A stretch of DNA of 46,067 bases. Origin: JAAYYM01 sp964483155 (GTDB lineage: Bacteria > Bacillota > Clostridia > Lachnospirales > Lachnospiraceae). The DNA is taken from NCBI GenBank assembly GCA_964483155.1, contig CAZAAC010000018.1, forward strand, positions 1 through 46,067, in the 5' to 3' direction. Of this stretch, positions 25,454 to 32,930 are shown piece after piece (within the stretch, counting starts at the first letter, position 1; the number at the start of each line of letters is the position of its first letter). A program made the translations under genes and the position numbers. The notes under the pieces were generated by a model. The model worked only from the letters and a program-made list of their open reading frames with translations, was not told the DNA's origin and did not search any database.

Positions 25454-28400
25454 ATTTTACGAGCGAACAGCAAAGCGTAATCACATCGCGGGATCATAAC
25501 CTCTTAGTTTCAGCAGCAGCAGGTTCTGGCAAAACGGCAGTGCTTGTAGAAAGAATTATTGGACGTGTACTGGAGGAAGAAAAACCTACTGATATCGACC
25601 GTATGCTGGTCATGACATTTACCGAGGCAGCAGCAGGCGAGATGAAGGAGAGAATCGGCAGAGTGATTGAGGAGAGGTTGTATCTGCAGCCAAATAATAG
25701 GCATCTGCAGAAACAGGCGCTTTTGATTCATAGTGCACCTATTACGACAATACATGGATTTTGTCTCAATGTAATCAGAAATCATTTCCACGAGATTGGG
25801 ATTGATCCCGGTTTTAGAGTAGCGGATGAAGGAGAATGCAAGCTCCTTAAGGCAGATGTCACAGAAAAAGTACTGGAAGCAGCATATGAGAAGGCAGAGG
25901 AAGACTTTATTTATATGGCAGAATGCTATGGTGCGGGGAAAAGTGATACGGCAATAGAGGAACTGATAGGAAAGCTATATACATTTTCCATGAGTGATCC
26001 ATTTCCAGAGGAATGGCTACAGGGCTGTAAGGCCGCCTATCATACGGAGGGTATCACGAAGATAGAAGATTTCGTCTGGGCAAAAGATATCATACATAAT
26101 ATCGAAAGTATCCTTACGGATCTGAAAGAACAGATAGAAGTATTACTGAAGATCTGCACAGAGCCACAGGGACCGTATATGTACGAAAAAGCTGTACTTT
26201 CAGATGCAGAGCGCATAGAGGAACTTATACAGTGTAAGACATATGCAGAATATCGCGAGGGTTTTACACAGCTTTCATTTGAGACGCTGGGGCGTGTCAA
26301 AGCAACAGAGGGGATCGATCCTGTAAAGAAGGAACTGGCGAAAAGTTTGCGGGATGATTATAAAAAAGCGCTTGCGCGTGTCAAAGAACAATATTTTGCA
26401 GAAACACCAGAGCAATTATTAAAAGATATGAAAATAAGTGGAGGTGCAGTAAATGCACTGATCAATTTGACGTGTGAATTTACAGAAGCTTATGATAGTG
26501 CAAAACGTGATAAAAATATAATCGATTTTGATGATATGGAACACATGGCACTCAGAATATTATTGAAAAAAGAAAACGGAGAACTGGTTCCCACGAAAAC
26601 AGCGATAGAATATAGGGATTACTTTACGGAAATACTGGTAGATGAGTACCAGGATAGTAATCTGGTGCAGGAATATCTCATAAAAGCAATTAGTAGAGAA
26701 CCCATCAGGGAATATAATGTTTTTATGGTGGGTGATGTAAAGCAGAGCATTTACCGTTTCCGTCTGGCACGTCCCGAATTGTTTATGGAGAAGTACCGTA
26801 CTTATCCAACAGAAGGATGCGAAAAGATTGATTTGCATAAAAATTTTAGAAGCAAGGCAAATGTTCTGGCTACAGTAAATGATATTTTTACGCAGATTAT
26901 GCGGGAACAGATAGGCGGTATCGAGTATAATGCAGACGCCAGGCTTAATTATGGGGCTGATTATTTCGAAGAGGCAGAGCATCATAGTATGGATGAATCT
27001 GAGCTTCTCATTGTCGAAAGAAAATCGGAAAACGATATAATAACAACTGATATTGAATCGGATGACCTGCCAGATAAGAAAGAAGCAGAGGCAAAGGCAA
27101 TTGCAAATCGAATCAGGCGCTTTGTTTCCGAAGAAAAGATATGGGACAAAAAAGAAAAAAAAGAGAGACCTGTCACATACGCAGATATCGTAATTCTGCT
27201 TCGTACAAACAAGGGATATGATGAAATTTTTAAAAAGATACTCGAGGAAGCAGGGATTCCTGTGCATATCACATCGAAAACAGGTTACTTTGCCACGACT
27301 GAAATAGAGATTTTGCTGGATTTTTTACGTATATTGGATAACCCGCTACAGGATATTGCTATGGCCGCCTCAATGAAAAGTATATTTGGTGGATTCTCAG
27401 ATGAGGAATTAGCAGTAATCAGATGTGCAAGTAAAAAACGACTGTTATTTGAAGCGGTATGTGAGTATGCGGAAAGCGAGCAGCAGGCGACAGATGTTTT
27501 AAAGGATAAAGCATTACATTTTTTGGATATGCTACAATATTACAGAGATAAGGTGCCCTACACATCGGTTTACTACCTGATGAATGAATTGATCAGGCGA
27601 ACCGGCTATCTGTATCATGTTTCGGCGTCCCCTACCGGACAGCAGCGTAAGGCAAATGTCAATATGCTGTTAGAGAAAGCAAATGATTATGGAAAGACAA
27701 GCTACAAAGGGCTGTTTCATTTTGTGCGCTATATCGAATATCTGCAAAAATATGATGTTGATTATGGTGAAGTCAATCTTGCAAGTGAAAACGATAATGC
27801 AGTCAGGATCATGAGTATTCATAAAAGCAAGGGTTTGGAATTCCCAATCTGTATCATCGCAGCAGCCAGTAAACAGATTAATTTTCAGGACGCCAGACAA
27901 GCTGTCGTGCTCGATGCTGATTATGGACCGGGCGTTGACTGTATTGACCCTGAAAAGAGACTAAAAAGTGCTACGTTACTAAAAAAAGTAATACAAAATA
28001 AAGCAAAGACAGATACGCTGGCAGAAGAATTACGAGTATTGTATGTGGCACTGACACGTGCAGAACAGAAAATAGTCATAACGGGTTGTGTGGATGATTT
28101 TGCAAAAAAACTGCAGCGTTATTGTAAAATCCTGAACAGTAATCATATGCAGCTTACGCCAACAACGATTTCATCTTTTTCCAGCTTTTTTGATATGATA
28201 GTATGCAGTATCATAAGGCATCCCTGCATGCAACAGATATTAGCGGAATACGGAATGCCGGTTTCAGAATCAGTGCTTCCCTTTCAATCTGAGATTAAAG
28301 TATCGGTTGTGACAATACAGGATATGGTCGAGACACAGATGCAAGAGAGTATGGCACAGGAAATATTAAAAGAACGATTGTTATTAAATAATAAAAGTAC

Positions 28401-29076
28401 ATTGCTGGAAGAAGTAGAAAAAAGATTTTCATATACTTATCCTTATGTTACAGACCGTAGCGCACGCGTTAAGGTATCCGTCTCAGAGCTAAAAAAACGT
28501 CACATGGCAGAGGAAGCAGAAGACGGTGAAATACTGTTCGTGGAAGAAGAAGTTGTGCCCTATATCCCACGGTTTGCAGGAAAAGAAGAAATCGTATCCT
28601 CGGTACAAAAAGGAACAGCCTATCATAAATTATTGGAGCTTATGGACTATGAAATCGATATAAGTGCGCTAAACGAACACTTTGCAAGTCTTTGCCAAAA
28701 AGGATATATAGCACAGGAACTGTTAGACGTCGTGAAAATAGAGGAGATGGTTGCCTTTCGGGCATCTGCACTAGCAAAGCGCATGGAGCGTGCTGCGAAA
28801 TGTGGAAAGCTATATCGCGAGCAGCCATTTGTTTTGGGAGATGCAGAAGAAGATGTATTGGTACAGGGTATTATAGATGCTTATTTTGAAGAGGATGATG
28901 AGCTTGTAGTGGTAGATTACAAAACAGACCGGGTGAGCGTAGAAGCTGATTTAGTCAATCGATACCAGATACAACTTTCATATTATGCAAAAGCACTAGA
29001 GCAAATCATGCAAAAACCTGTAAAACAAAAAATAATTTATGCCTTTGGACTAGAGCGGGAAATTGTGCTTTCATAA
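25450..29076 (+). CDS. addA: ATP-dependent helicase/nuclease subunit AddA
   Basis: AddA, 1208 residues, a UvrD-type 3'-5' helicase with a C-terminal nuclease. Walker A is SAAAGSGKTAVL (21-32). Walker B appears as LVDEYQDSN, the Q-loop region as DVKQSIYRF, and motif VI as ELRVLYVALTRAEQ. The nuclease motif lies near the end in QGIIDAYF and VVVDYKTDR, giving the second strand-cutting site of the complex. Length and order (addB first, then addA with ATGA overlap) fit Clostridia. A small overlapping frame at the end was not taken as a gene. Confidence 0.96.
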   Translation: MNFTSEQQSVITSRDHNLLVSAAAGSGKTAVLVERIIGRVLEEEKPTDIDRMLVMTFTEAAAGEMKERIGRVIEERLYLQPNNRHLQKQALLIHSAPITTIHGFCLNVIRNHFHEIGIDPGFRVADEGECKLLKADVTEKVLEAAYEKAEEDFIYMAECYGAGKSDTAIEELIGKLYTFSMSDPFPEEWLQGCKAAYHTEGITKIEDFVWAKDIIHNIESILTDLKEQIEVLLKICTEPQGPYMYEKAVLSDAERIEELIQCKTYAEYREGFTQLSFETLGRVKATEGIDPVKKELAKSLRDDYKKALARVKEQYFAETPEQLLKDMKISGGAVNALINLTCEFTEAYDSAKRDKNIIDFDDMEHMALRILLKKENGELVPTKTAIEYRDYFTEILVDEYQDSNLVQEYLIKAISREPIREYNVFMVGDVKQSIYRFRLARPELFMEKYRTYPTEGCEKIDLHKNFRSKANVLATVNDIFTQIMREQIGGIEYNADARLNYGADYFEEAEHHSMDESELLIVERKSENDIITTDIESDDLPDKKEAEAKAIANRIRRFVSEEKIWDKKEKKERPVTYADIVILLRTNKGYDEIFKKILEEAGIPVHITSKTGYFATTEIEILLDFLRILDNPLQDIAMAASMKSIFGGFSDEELAVIRCASKKRLLFEAVCEYAESEQQATDVLKDKALHFLDMLQYYRDKVPYTSVYYLMNELIRRTGYLYHVSASPTGQQRKANVNMLLEKANDYGKTSYKGLFHFVRYIEYLQKYDVDYGEVNLASENDNAVRIMSIHKSKGLEFPICIIAAASKQINFQDARQAVVLDADYGPGVDCIDPEKRLKSATLLKKVIQNKAKTDTLAEELRVLYVALTRAEQKIVITGCVDDFAKKLQRYCKILNSNHMQLTPTTISSFSSFFDMIVCSIIRHPCMQQILAEYGMPVSESVLPFQSEIKVSVVTIQDMVETQMQESMAQEILKERLLLNNKSTLLEEVEKRFSYTYPYVTDRSARVKVSVSELKKRHMAEEAEDGEILFVEEEVVPYIPRFAGKEEIVSSVQKGTAYHKLLELMDYEIDISALNEHFASLCQKGYIAQELLDVVKIEEMVAFRASALAKRMERAAKCGKLYREQPFVLGDAEEDVLVQGIIDAYFEEDDELVVVDYKTDRVSVEADLVNRYQIQLSYYAKALEQIMQKPVKQKIIYAFGLEREIVLS

Positions 29077-29149
29077 TTGTAGACTTGAAAAAAAGAGCCA
29101 AAACAAGTATATTATTGATAACAGAGATGTAGGAAATGAAGGAGTAGTT

Positions 29150-30004
29150 ATGAAAGACACAACAGGATTATTGCTTGAAGGAGGCGCTCTTCGTTCAGTA
29201 TTCACAGCAGGTGTACTTGATTATTTCATGGATGAGAATTTTTATGTTCCCAACGTCATTGCGGTATCTGCTGGAGCATATGCAGGACTTAATTATATTG
29301 CAAAGCAGCGTGGAAGAACAGCAGAAACAAACATTGAGCCGTTTCGCTCACATTCCTATGTTGGGTTAAGGACTTTTTTCAAAACAGGAGAATTATTTGA
29401 CATGGAGCTTTTGTTTGAGAAATTCCCAAATGGCGATAAGCCTTTTGATTATGAGACCTTCATACAATCTAAGCAGAAGTTTCTCATGAGCACGGTTAAT
29501 TGCGAGACAGGCTTACCAGTATATTATGATACCTTCAAGGATAAAGAACAGCTGATGAAAATAGCCAGGGCGAGCAACAGTCTGCCATTTGTTTCAAAGA
29601 AAGTAGAGATCGATGGTGTGCCTATGGTGGATGGGGGTATGTATGATGCGATTCCCATCGATAAAGCACTCGAAGAGGGTGTAGAAAAGATTGTTGTTAT
29701 ATTTACGCGTACCGATGAATACCGAAAGGTTAAGCGGCATTTATATATGTTTTTACTGCATATTATTTACCATAGGTTTCCAAAATTTATAAAGATGGTG
29801 GAGAGCAGGCCAAAGAGATATAATGATGCAATTGAAAAAATCAGCCGTTTAGAAAAAGAAGGAAAAGCTTTTGTCATCAGACCAAAGACGAAGCCGGTAC
29901 TCAATAACGAAACGAATCCAGATAAGCTATATGCATTTTATGAACATGGGTATGCGTGTGCAAAGAATTGTTTTGAGGATTTGAAACGATTTGTAGAAGA
30001 ATAA
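29150..30004 (+). CDS. Patatin-like phospholipase family protein
   Basis: A 284-residue protein of the patatin/YjjU-like type. The oxyanion motif is EGGALRSVFTAGVLD (about residues 9-23), the nucleophile serine is in AVSAGAYAG, and the dyad aspartate is in DGGMYDAIP. The first glycine of the usual GxSxG is Ala here, a conservative change also seen in some bacterial family members. Hydrolase activity on lipids is plausible but untested. ATG 29150 follows AAGGAGTAGTT; the longer frame into addA has no ribosome site. A strong terminator at 30011-30046 closes the long co-directional run. Confidence 0.82.
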   Translation: MKDTTGLLLEGGALRSVFTAGVLDYFMDENFYVPNVIAVSAGAYAGLNYIAKQRGRTAETNIEPFRSHSYVGLRTFFKTGELFDMELLFEKFPNGDKPFDYETFIQSKQKFLMSTVNCETGLPVYYDTFKDKEQLMKIARASNSLPFVSKKVEIDGVPMVDGGMYDAIPIDKALEEGVEKIVVIFTRTDEYRKVKRHLYMFLLHIIYHRFPKFIKMVESRPKRYNDAIEKISRLEKEGKAFVIRPKTKPVLNNETNPDKLYAFYEHGYACAKNCFEDLKRFVEE

Positions 30005-30010
30005 AAAGAG

Positions 30011-30046
30011 CAGGCGTGCATATTGAAAATGCACGCCTGTTTTATT
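30011..30046. terminator. Bidirectional intrinsic terminator
   Basis: CAGGCGTGCAT (30011-30021) pairs perfectly with ATGCACGCCTG (30029-30039) around a 7-base loop; TTTTATT follows on the plus strand. The minus-strand reading ends in a run of T as well, so it can serve both the patatin-like gene and thiT. Confidence 0.93.
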
Positions 30047-30713
30047 AAGCCATATCTCTAACTCTTTTTAGCTGTGCCCTCACAGGCGGTAAAGCAATAA
30101 TAATAACCGTAATGATAGCTTCTGGTATGATGTAGGTTGCATTATAGACGATAGAATATAAAGTTACATTCCAACCGGCCCAGGCATACTCACCAAAAAA
30201 GATGATACCTGATATGGAGGCGAAAATCCATCTTCCCACAATGCCTGCGAGATAACCTGTCAGCAGACCGCCTTTTCGTTTATAGAAGAAGCCAGAGAGT
30301 CCGAGCGCCCCAAATGCAAGTACATAGTCAACCAAAATCTGCATTGGGAAATAGATTTTCGGGCTGATGATCAACTGCAAAATACCATAGGCAACAGCAG
30401 TCATAATCCCGATTTTAGGTCCATAGAGATAACCTACAAAACAGATAAAAAACATACTGAGCAGTGTAATGGAGCCACCTGTCAGAGCAGTAAATGGGAA
30501 GGAAAACTTGATCACTGAAGCGACAGTTGCCAAAGCAATGGACATACCACAGAAAGCCAATTGTTTTGCGCTCATTTGCTTTTTTTCCTTGCTTTGCGTT
30601 ACGATGGAACATAGTAAAAGTAGCAGGATGATTAACGCAATAAAAATCACATAACCTGCAGTTGATAAGGTGAAGCGTTCTTTTTCCTCCACCCAGGTGA
30701 GAAATAATGACAT
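30045..30713 (-). CDS. thiT: ECF-type thiamine transporter S component ThiT
   Basis: Substrate-binding membrane subunit for thiamine uptake, working with the shared ECF energy module encoded elsewhere. 222 residues, with an extra N-terminal membrane segment (about 17-38) before the six-helix S-component core from ISIALATVASVIKFSFP-like sequence onward (about 55-215). The core carries YGPKIGIMTAVAYG and the aromatic loop GEYAWAGWN, matching the thiamine site of ThiT. A TPP riboswitch in its leader supports the substrate independently. AGGAGG lies seven bases before ATG 30713 and is part of a hairpin. Confidence 0.92.
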   Translation of the reverse strand: MSLFLTWVEEKERFTLSTAGYVIFIALIILLLLLCSIVTQSKEKKQMSAKQLAFCGMSIALATVASVIKFSFPFTALTGGSITLLSMFFICFVGYLYGPKIGIMTAVAYGILQLIISPKIYFPMQILVDYVLAFGALGLSGFFYKRKGGLLTGYLAGIVGRWIFASISGIIFFGEYAWAGWNVTLYSIVYNATYIIPEAIITVIIIALPPVRAQLKRVRDMA

Positions 30714-30743
30714 AAAAAAACCTCCTTAAAATGATTTAGGAGG
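30714..30743 (-). terminator. Hairpin covering the thiT ribosome site, followed by a U-run
   Basis: On the minus strand CCTCCT (30743-30738) pairs with AGGAGG (30726-30721); two more A-T pairs form inside after one mismatch. The AGGAGG is the thiT ribosome site. Seven T and then the ATG follow. The element could therefore act as an intrinsic terminator and as a ribosome-site sequestrator at the same time. It is the probable output of the TPP riboswitch upstream. Confidence 0.65.
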
Positions 30744-30788
30744 GGACTACTGTAGGAGTGTAAGGCAATTAACTTGTAGTCTATGCCT

Positions 30789-30904
30789 TTGCTTCCTTCC
30801 GCCGGTATTATCCGGTTCAAGTAGTGAGGGTTAGTGCATCGTACACAATCTCAGCGTTATTCAGATGTTTTGCAGTGCAAAACCAAGAATAGCTCCCCTA
30901 GCAA
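30789..30904 (-). promoter_or_regulatory. TPP riboswitch (THI element) of thiT
   Basis: Read on the minus strand, the leader contains GGGGAGC, then GCTGAGA, then ACCCTCACTACTTGAACC, GGATAATACCGGCG and GGAAGC in order, the conserved thiamin-pyrophosphate aptamer segments. The closing stem is TTGCT/AGCAA at the ends. Binding of TPP is expected to turn thiT off. AGGGGA in the 5' strand of the aptamer (30899-30894) is complementary to TCCCCT (30746-30741), which overlaps the sequestering arm, offering a plausible switch; this pairing is my inference. Confidence 0.93.
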
Positions 30905-30909
30905 GATTA

Positions 30910-30938
30910 ACTATAATGCTTCTATAAATAAAAGTCAA
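30910..30938 (-). promoter_or_regulatory. Promoter of the thiT riboswitch transcript
   Basis: On the minus strand TTGACT (30938-30933) and TATAGT (30915-30910) are 17 bases apart. The first transcribed base would fall just before the aptamer. Confidence 0.75.
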
Positions 30939-31007
30939 ATTATTTATACGCAAAATATACTCAAAACATTTCCAAAAAAAAGTGTGCAATATGGATACAA
31001 TCTGTGT

Positions 31008-31013
31008 TATACT
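31008..31013 (+). promoter_or_regulatory. Extended -10 promoter element
   Basis: TGTTATACT (31005-31013) is an extended -10 (TGn-TATACT); the -35 region (about 30985-30990, TGCAAT) is weak. It precedes the membrane-anchored protein gene by about 40 bases. The 30714-31052 gap is otherwise filled by the thiT leader, riboswitch and promoter. Confidence 0.5.
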
Positions 31014-31052
31014 AAACAAGGTATATTTTTAAATTGGCAAAGGAACGTGAAG

Positions 31053-31958
31053 ATGGATTACAATAAGAAAAAGAGAAGAAAAACAAAATCAGTACAGGAT
31101 ATGTATGGGATAGGGATTGATGCCCGTCCTTCTTCAAGAGCCACGACAGGGACAAGGACGATGAGTTACAGCAACTATTCCTATAAAAGTAGTGGACCTG
31201 CAAGCGGGAATGATTTTTTCCTTACGATATTTGGAGCATTACTCGCTGTAGCGATTATTGCTTCGTGCATAGTATATTTTTTCACTACAAATAAAGAACC
31301 ATTTGTATATCCACTAGAGGTAGTTACGATAAGTGGAGTGTTAACGGATATCTATAGTACAGGTACAGGGGAGACGACAGCAGTGGCTGGCAGTATAACG
31401 GACCCAGCAGCACAGGGGACGACAGGTTCTGCTTTGCCAAGTGTAAGCGATGCAAGTGCCGCTACGGCCTCTAATTATCCAGAAGCAACTTCTCACCAGG
31501 AGCTGCTGACACAGATTGACAGCGCTTTGGGGGCTGGAGATAAGGCATTTATCACACAGAAGCTTTTATGTAAAGCAACAGCGGGTGACTTTATCGGATA
31601 TTCTGCAGAAGCAATTGATGCATTTGTCACATATATGATCGCAAATCCAGAGAAGAGAACAGCCTTTATTACAAGTGTTGCAGATGCAAACACCTATTCC
31701 ACGATGACGCAGGATGTTTATTACCTGACACTGCCAGAAGTGAAATTTGTGATTAATATTGCATATGCAGATACGACAGTATCTATTTCTACATTTGCAG
31801 ATGCGGTAGTCAATGGAACAGATGTACTCGAGCAGGGACCACTTCTGCCGATGATGTATACATTTACGGTAACAAATGCAGCTTGGGCAAATCCTTCTTC
31901 ACAGGAAATAGAAGTAACGCTTACAAATCCGACCATAGGCATCAATATTGGACAATAG
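31053..31958 (+). CDS. Membrane-anchored exported protein of unknown function
   Basis: A 301-residue protein with a strongly basic cytoplasmic N-terminus (about residues 1-50, KKKRRK), one transmembrane segment (about 55-78), and an outside part. The outside part starts with a Thr/Ser/Ala-rich linker (about 95-140) and ends with a compact domain of about 155 residues that contains repeated short hydrophobic strands. I do not recognise the family. ATG 31053 follows AAAGGAACGTGAAG; the same frame is open to 30834, but that part is riboswitch sequence. It stands alone between thiT and the glycosyltransferase genes, with its own promoter and terminator. Confidence 0.75.
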   Translation: MDYNKKKRRKTKSVQDMYGIGIDARPSSRATTGTRTMSYSNYSYKSSGPASGNDFFLTIFGALLAVAIIASCIVYFFTTNKEPFVYPLEVVTISGVLTDIYSTGTGETTAVAGSITDPAAQGTTGSALPSVSDASAATASNYPEATSHQELLTQIDSALGAGDKAFITQKLLCKATAGDFIGYSAEAIDAFVTYMIANPEKRTAFITSVADANTYSTMTQDVYYLTLPEVKFVINIAYADTTVSISTFADAVVNGTDVLEQGPLLPMMYTFTVTNAAWANPSSQEIEVTLTNPTIGINIGQ

Positions 31959-31987
31959 GTGGGATAAGAGTTTCATAATAAGAGAGT

Positions 31988-32020
31988 AAAAAATACACCT
32001 TATCAAAGGTGTATTTTTTT
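31988..32020 (+). terminator. Strong intrinsic terminator
   Basis: AAAAAATACACCTT (31988-32001) pairs with AAGGTGTATTTTTT (32006-32019) around ATCA, ending in T7. The long A/T stem also works on the other strand. Confidence 0.92.
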
Positions 32021-32027
32021 GTACTTG

Positions 32028-32066
32028 TCTTAGAAATATTTCTTAGAAAGGTGTCTTAGAAATCAC
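32028..32066 (+). repeat. Three 13-nt tandem repeats upstream of the GT2 promoter
   Basis: TCTTAGAAA starts at 32028, 32041 and 32054, exactly 13 bases apart; the four bases between copies vary (TATT, GGTG, TCAC). The array ends ten bases before the -35 element. The regular spacing and position suggest an activator site. Confidence 0.75.
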
Positions 32067-32075
32067 TCTAATTTG

Positions 32076-32104
32076 TTGCATATTAGCGTAAGGAATGGTA
32101 TACT
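32076..32104 (+). promoter_or_regulatory. Promoter of the GT2/DUF6020-like operon
   Basis: TTGCAT (32076-32081) and TATACT (32099-32104) are 17 bases apart, with a TGG before the -10 (extended -10). The predicted transcript begins near 32111, leaving a leader of about 50 bases. Confidence 0.7.
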
Positions 32105-32163
32105 ACAATTTGAAAAATAGGGGATGCAAACACAAAAATGTGTATTTGGAAAAGGGGCAGAAA

Positions 32164-32883
32164 ATGAAACAACACTCAGAATGTGATTTAAAATTATCCG
32201 TTATTATTCCTTGTTATAATGAGAAGGATACATTAGAAACGGTAATTGAAGCAATCAGAAATTGTGGGATTAAAAATATTGAGATCATTATTGTAGATGA
32301 CTATTCGACAGATGGGACCAGACAACTCATACAGGCAGAAATAGCGAAAACTGTTGAAAAAGTAATCTATCATAAGGTAAATTGTGGAAAGGGCGCTGCA
32401 CTCAGGACGGGCTTTAAGGCAGCAACTGGAGATTTAGTAGTCGTGCAGGATGCTGATATGGAGTATGATCCAAAGGACTTTGTGAAGCTGATGGAACCTT
32501 TCGTGAGCGGAAGGGCAGATGCTGATGTGGTATATGGCTCACGCTATGCCAGAAGCGAGAAATATATGATTAAACATTTTTATCATAGTGCTGGAAATAA
32601 ATTTCTGACATTTCTGTCAAATGTTTTTTCTGATATGGCACTTACTGATATGGAAACCTGCTATAAGATGTTTCGACGTGAATTGATACAAAGCATCAAA
32701 ATCTGTGAGAATAGATTTGGCTTCGAACCGGAGATTACGGCGAAAATATCAAAAAGAAAATGCAGAGTATATGAAGTTCCTATTTCCTACTATCCGAGAA
32801 GCTACAATGAAGGGAAAAAAATTGGCGTTAGAGATGGCTTCAGGGCAATCTACTGTATTATTAAGTACAATTTATTTGGTTAA
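32164..32883 (+). CDS. GT2 family glycosyltransferase (polyprenyl-phosphate type)
   Basis: A 239-residue cytoplasmic glycosyltransferase with a GT-A fold. The start SVIIPCYNEKDTLE, the nucleotide-sugar motif DDYSTDGT and the metal-binding QDADMEYDP are all visible. It resembles dolichyl-phosphate-mannose synthase-like enzymes that load a hexose from a nucleotide donor onto a lipid phosphate, and it has no membrane helix. ATG 32164 follows AAAAGGGG; the longer frame to 32095 lacks a ribosome site. The next gene is a large membrane protein 48 bases away. Donor sugar unknown. Confidence 0.85.
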   Translation: MKQHSECDLKLSVIIPCYNEKDTLETVIEAIRNCGIKNIEIIIVDDYSTDGTRQLIQAEIAKTVEKVIYHKVNCGKGAALRTGFKAATGDLVVVQDADMEYDPKDFVKLMEPFVSGRADADVVYGSRYARSEKYMIKHFYHSAGNKFLTFLSNVFSDMALTDMETCYKMFRRELIQSIKICENRFGFEPEITAKISKRKCRVYEVPISYYPRSYNEGKKIGVRDGFRAIYCIIKYNLFG

Positions 32884-32930
32884 TTTAGAGTAAATAAATA
32901 TAAATAAATCAGAGGCGGGACATATTACGT

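Noticed and set aside
26560..27267. 235-codon minus-strand frame inside addA
   Set aside because: Antisense shadow of conserved helicase sequence, rich in Cys/Phe/Ile, without a ribosome site.
30834..31052. N-terminal extension of the membrane-anchored protein
   Set aside because: The frame is open by chance through the antisense of the TPP riboswitch and thiT promoter; ATG 31053 has a proper ribosome site.
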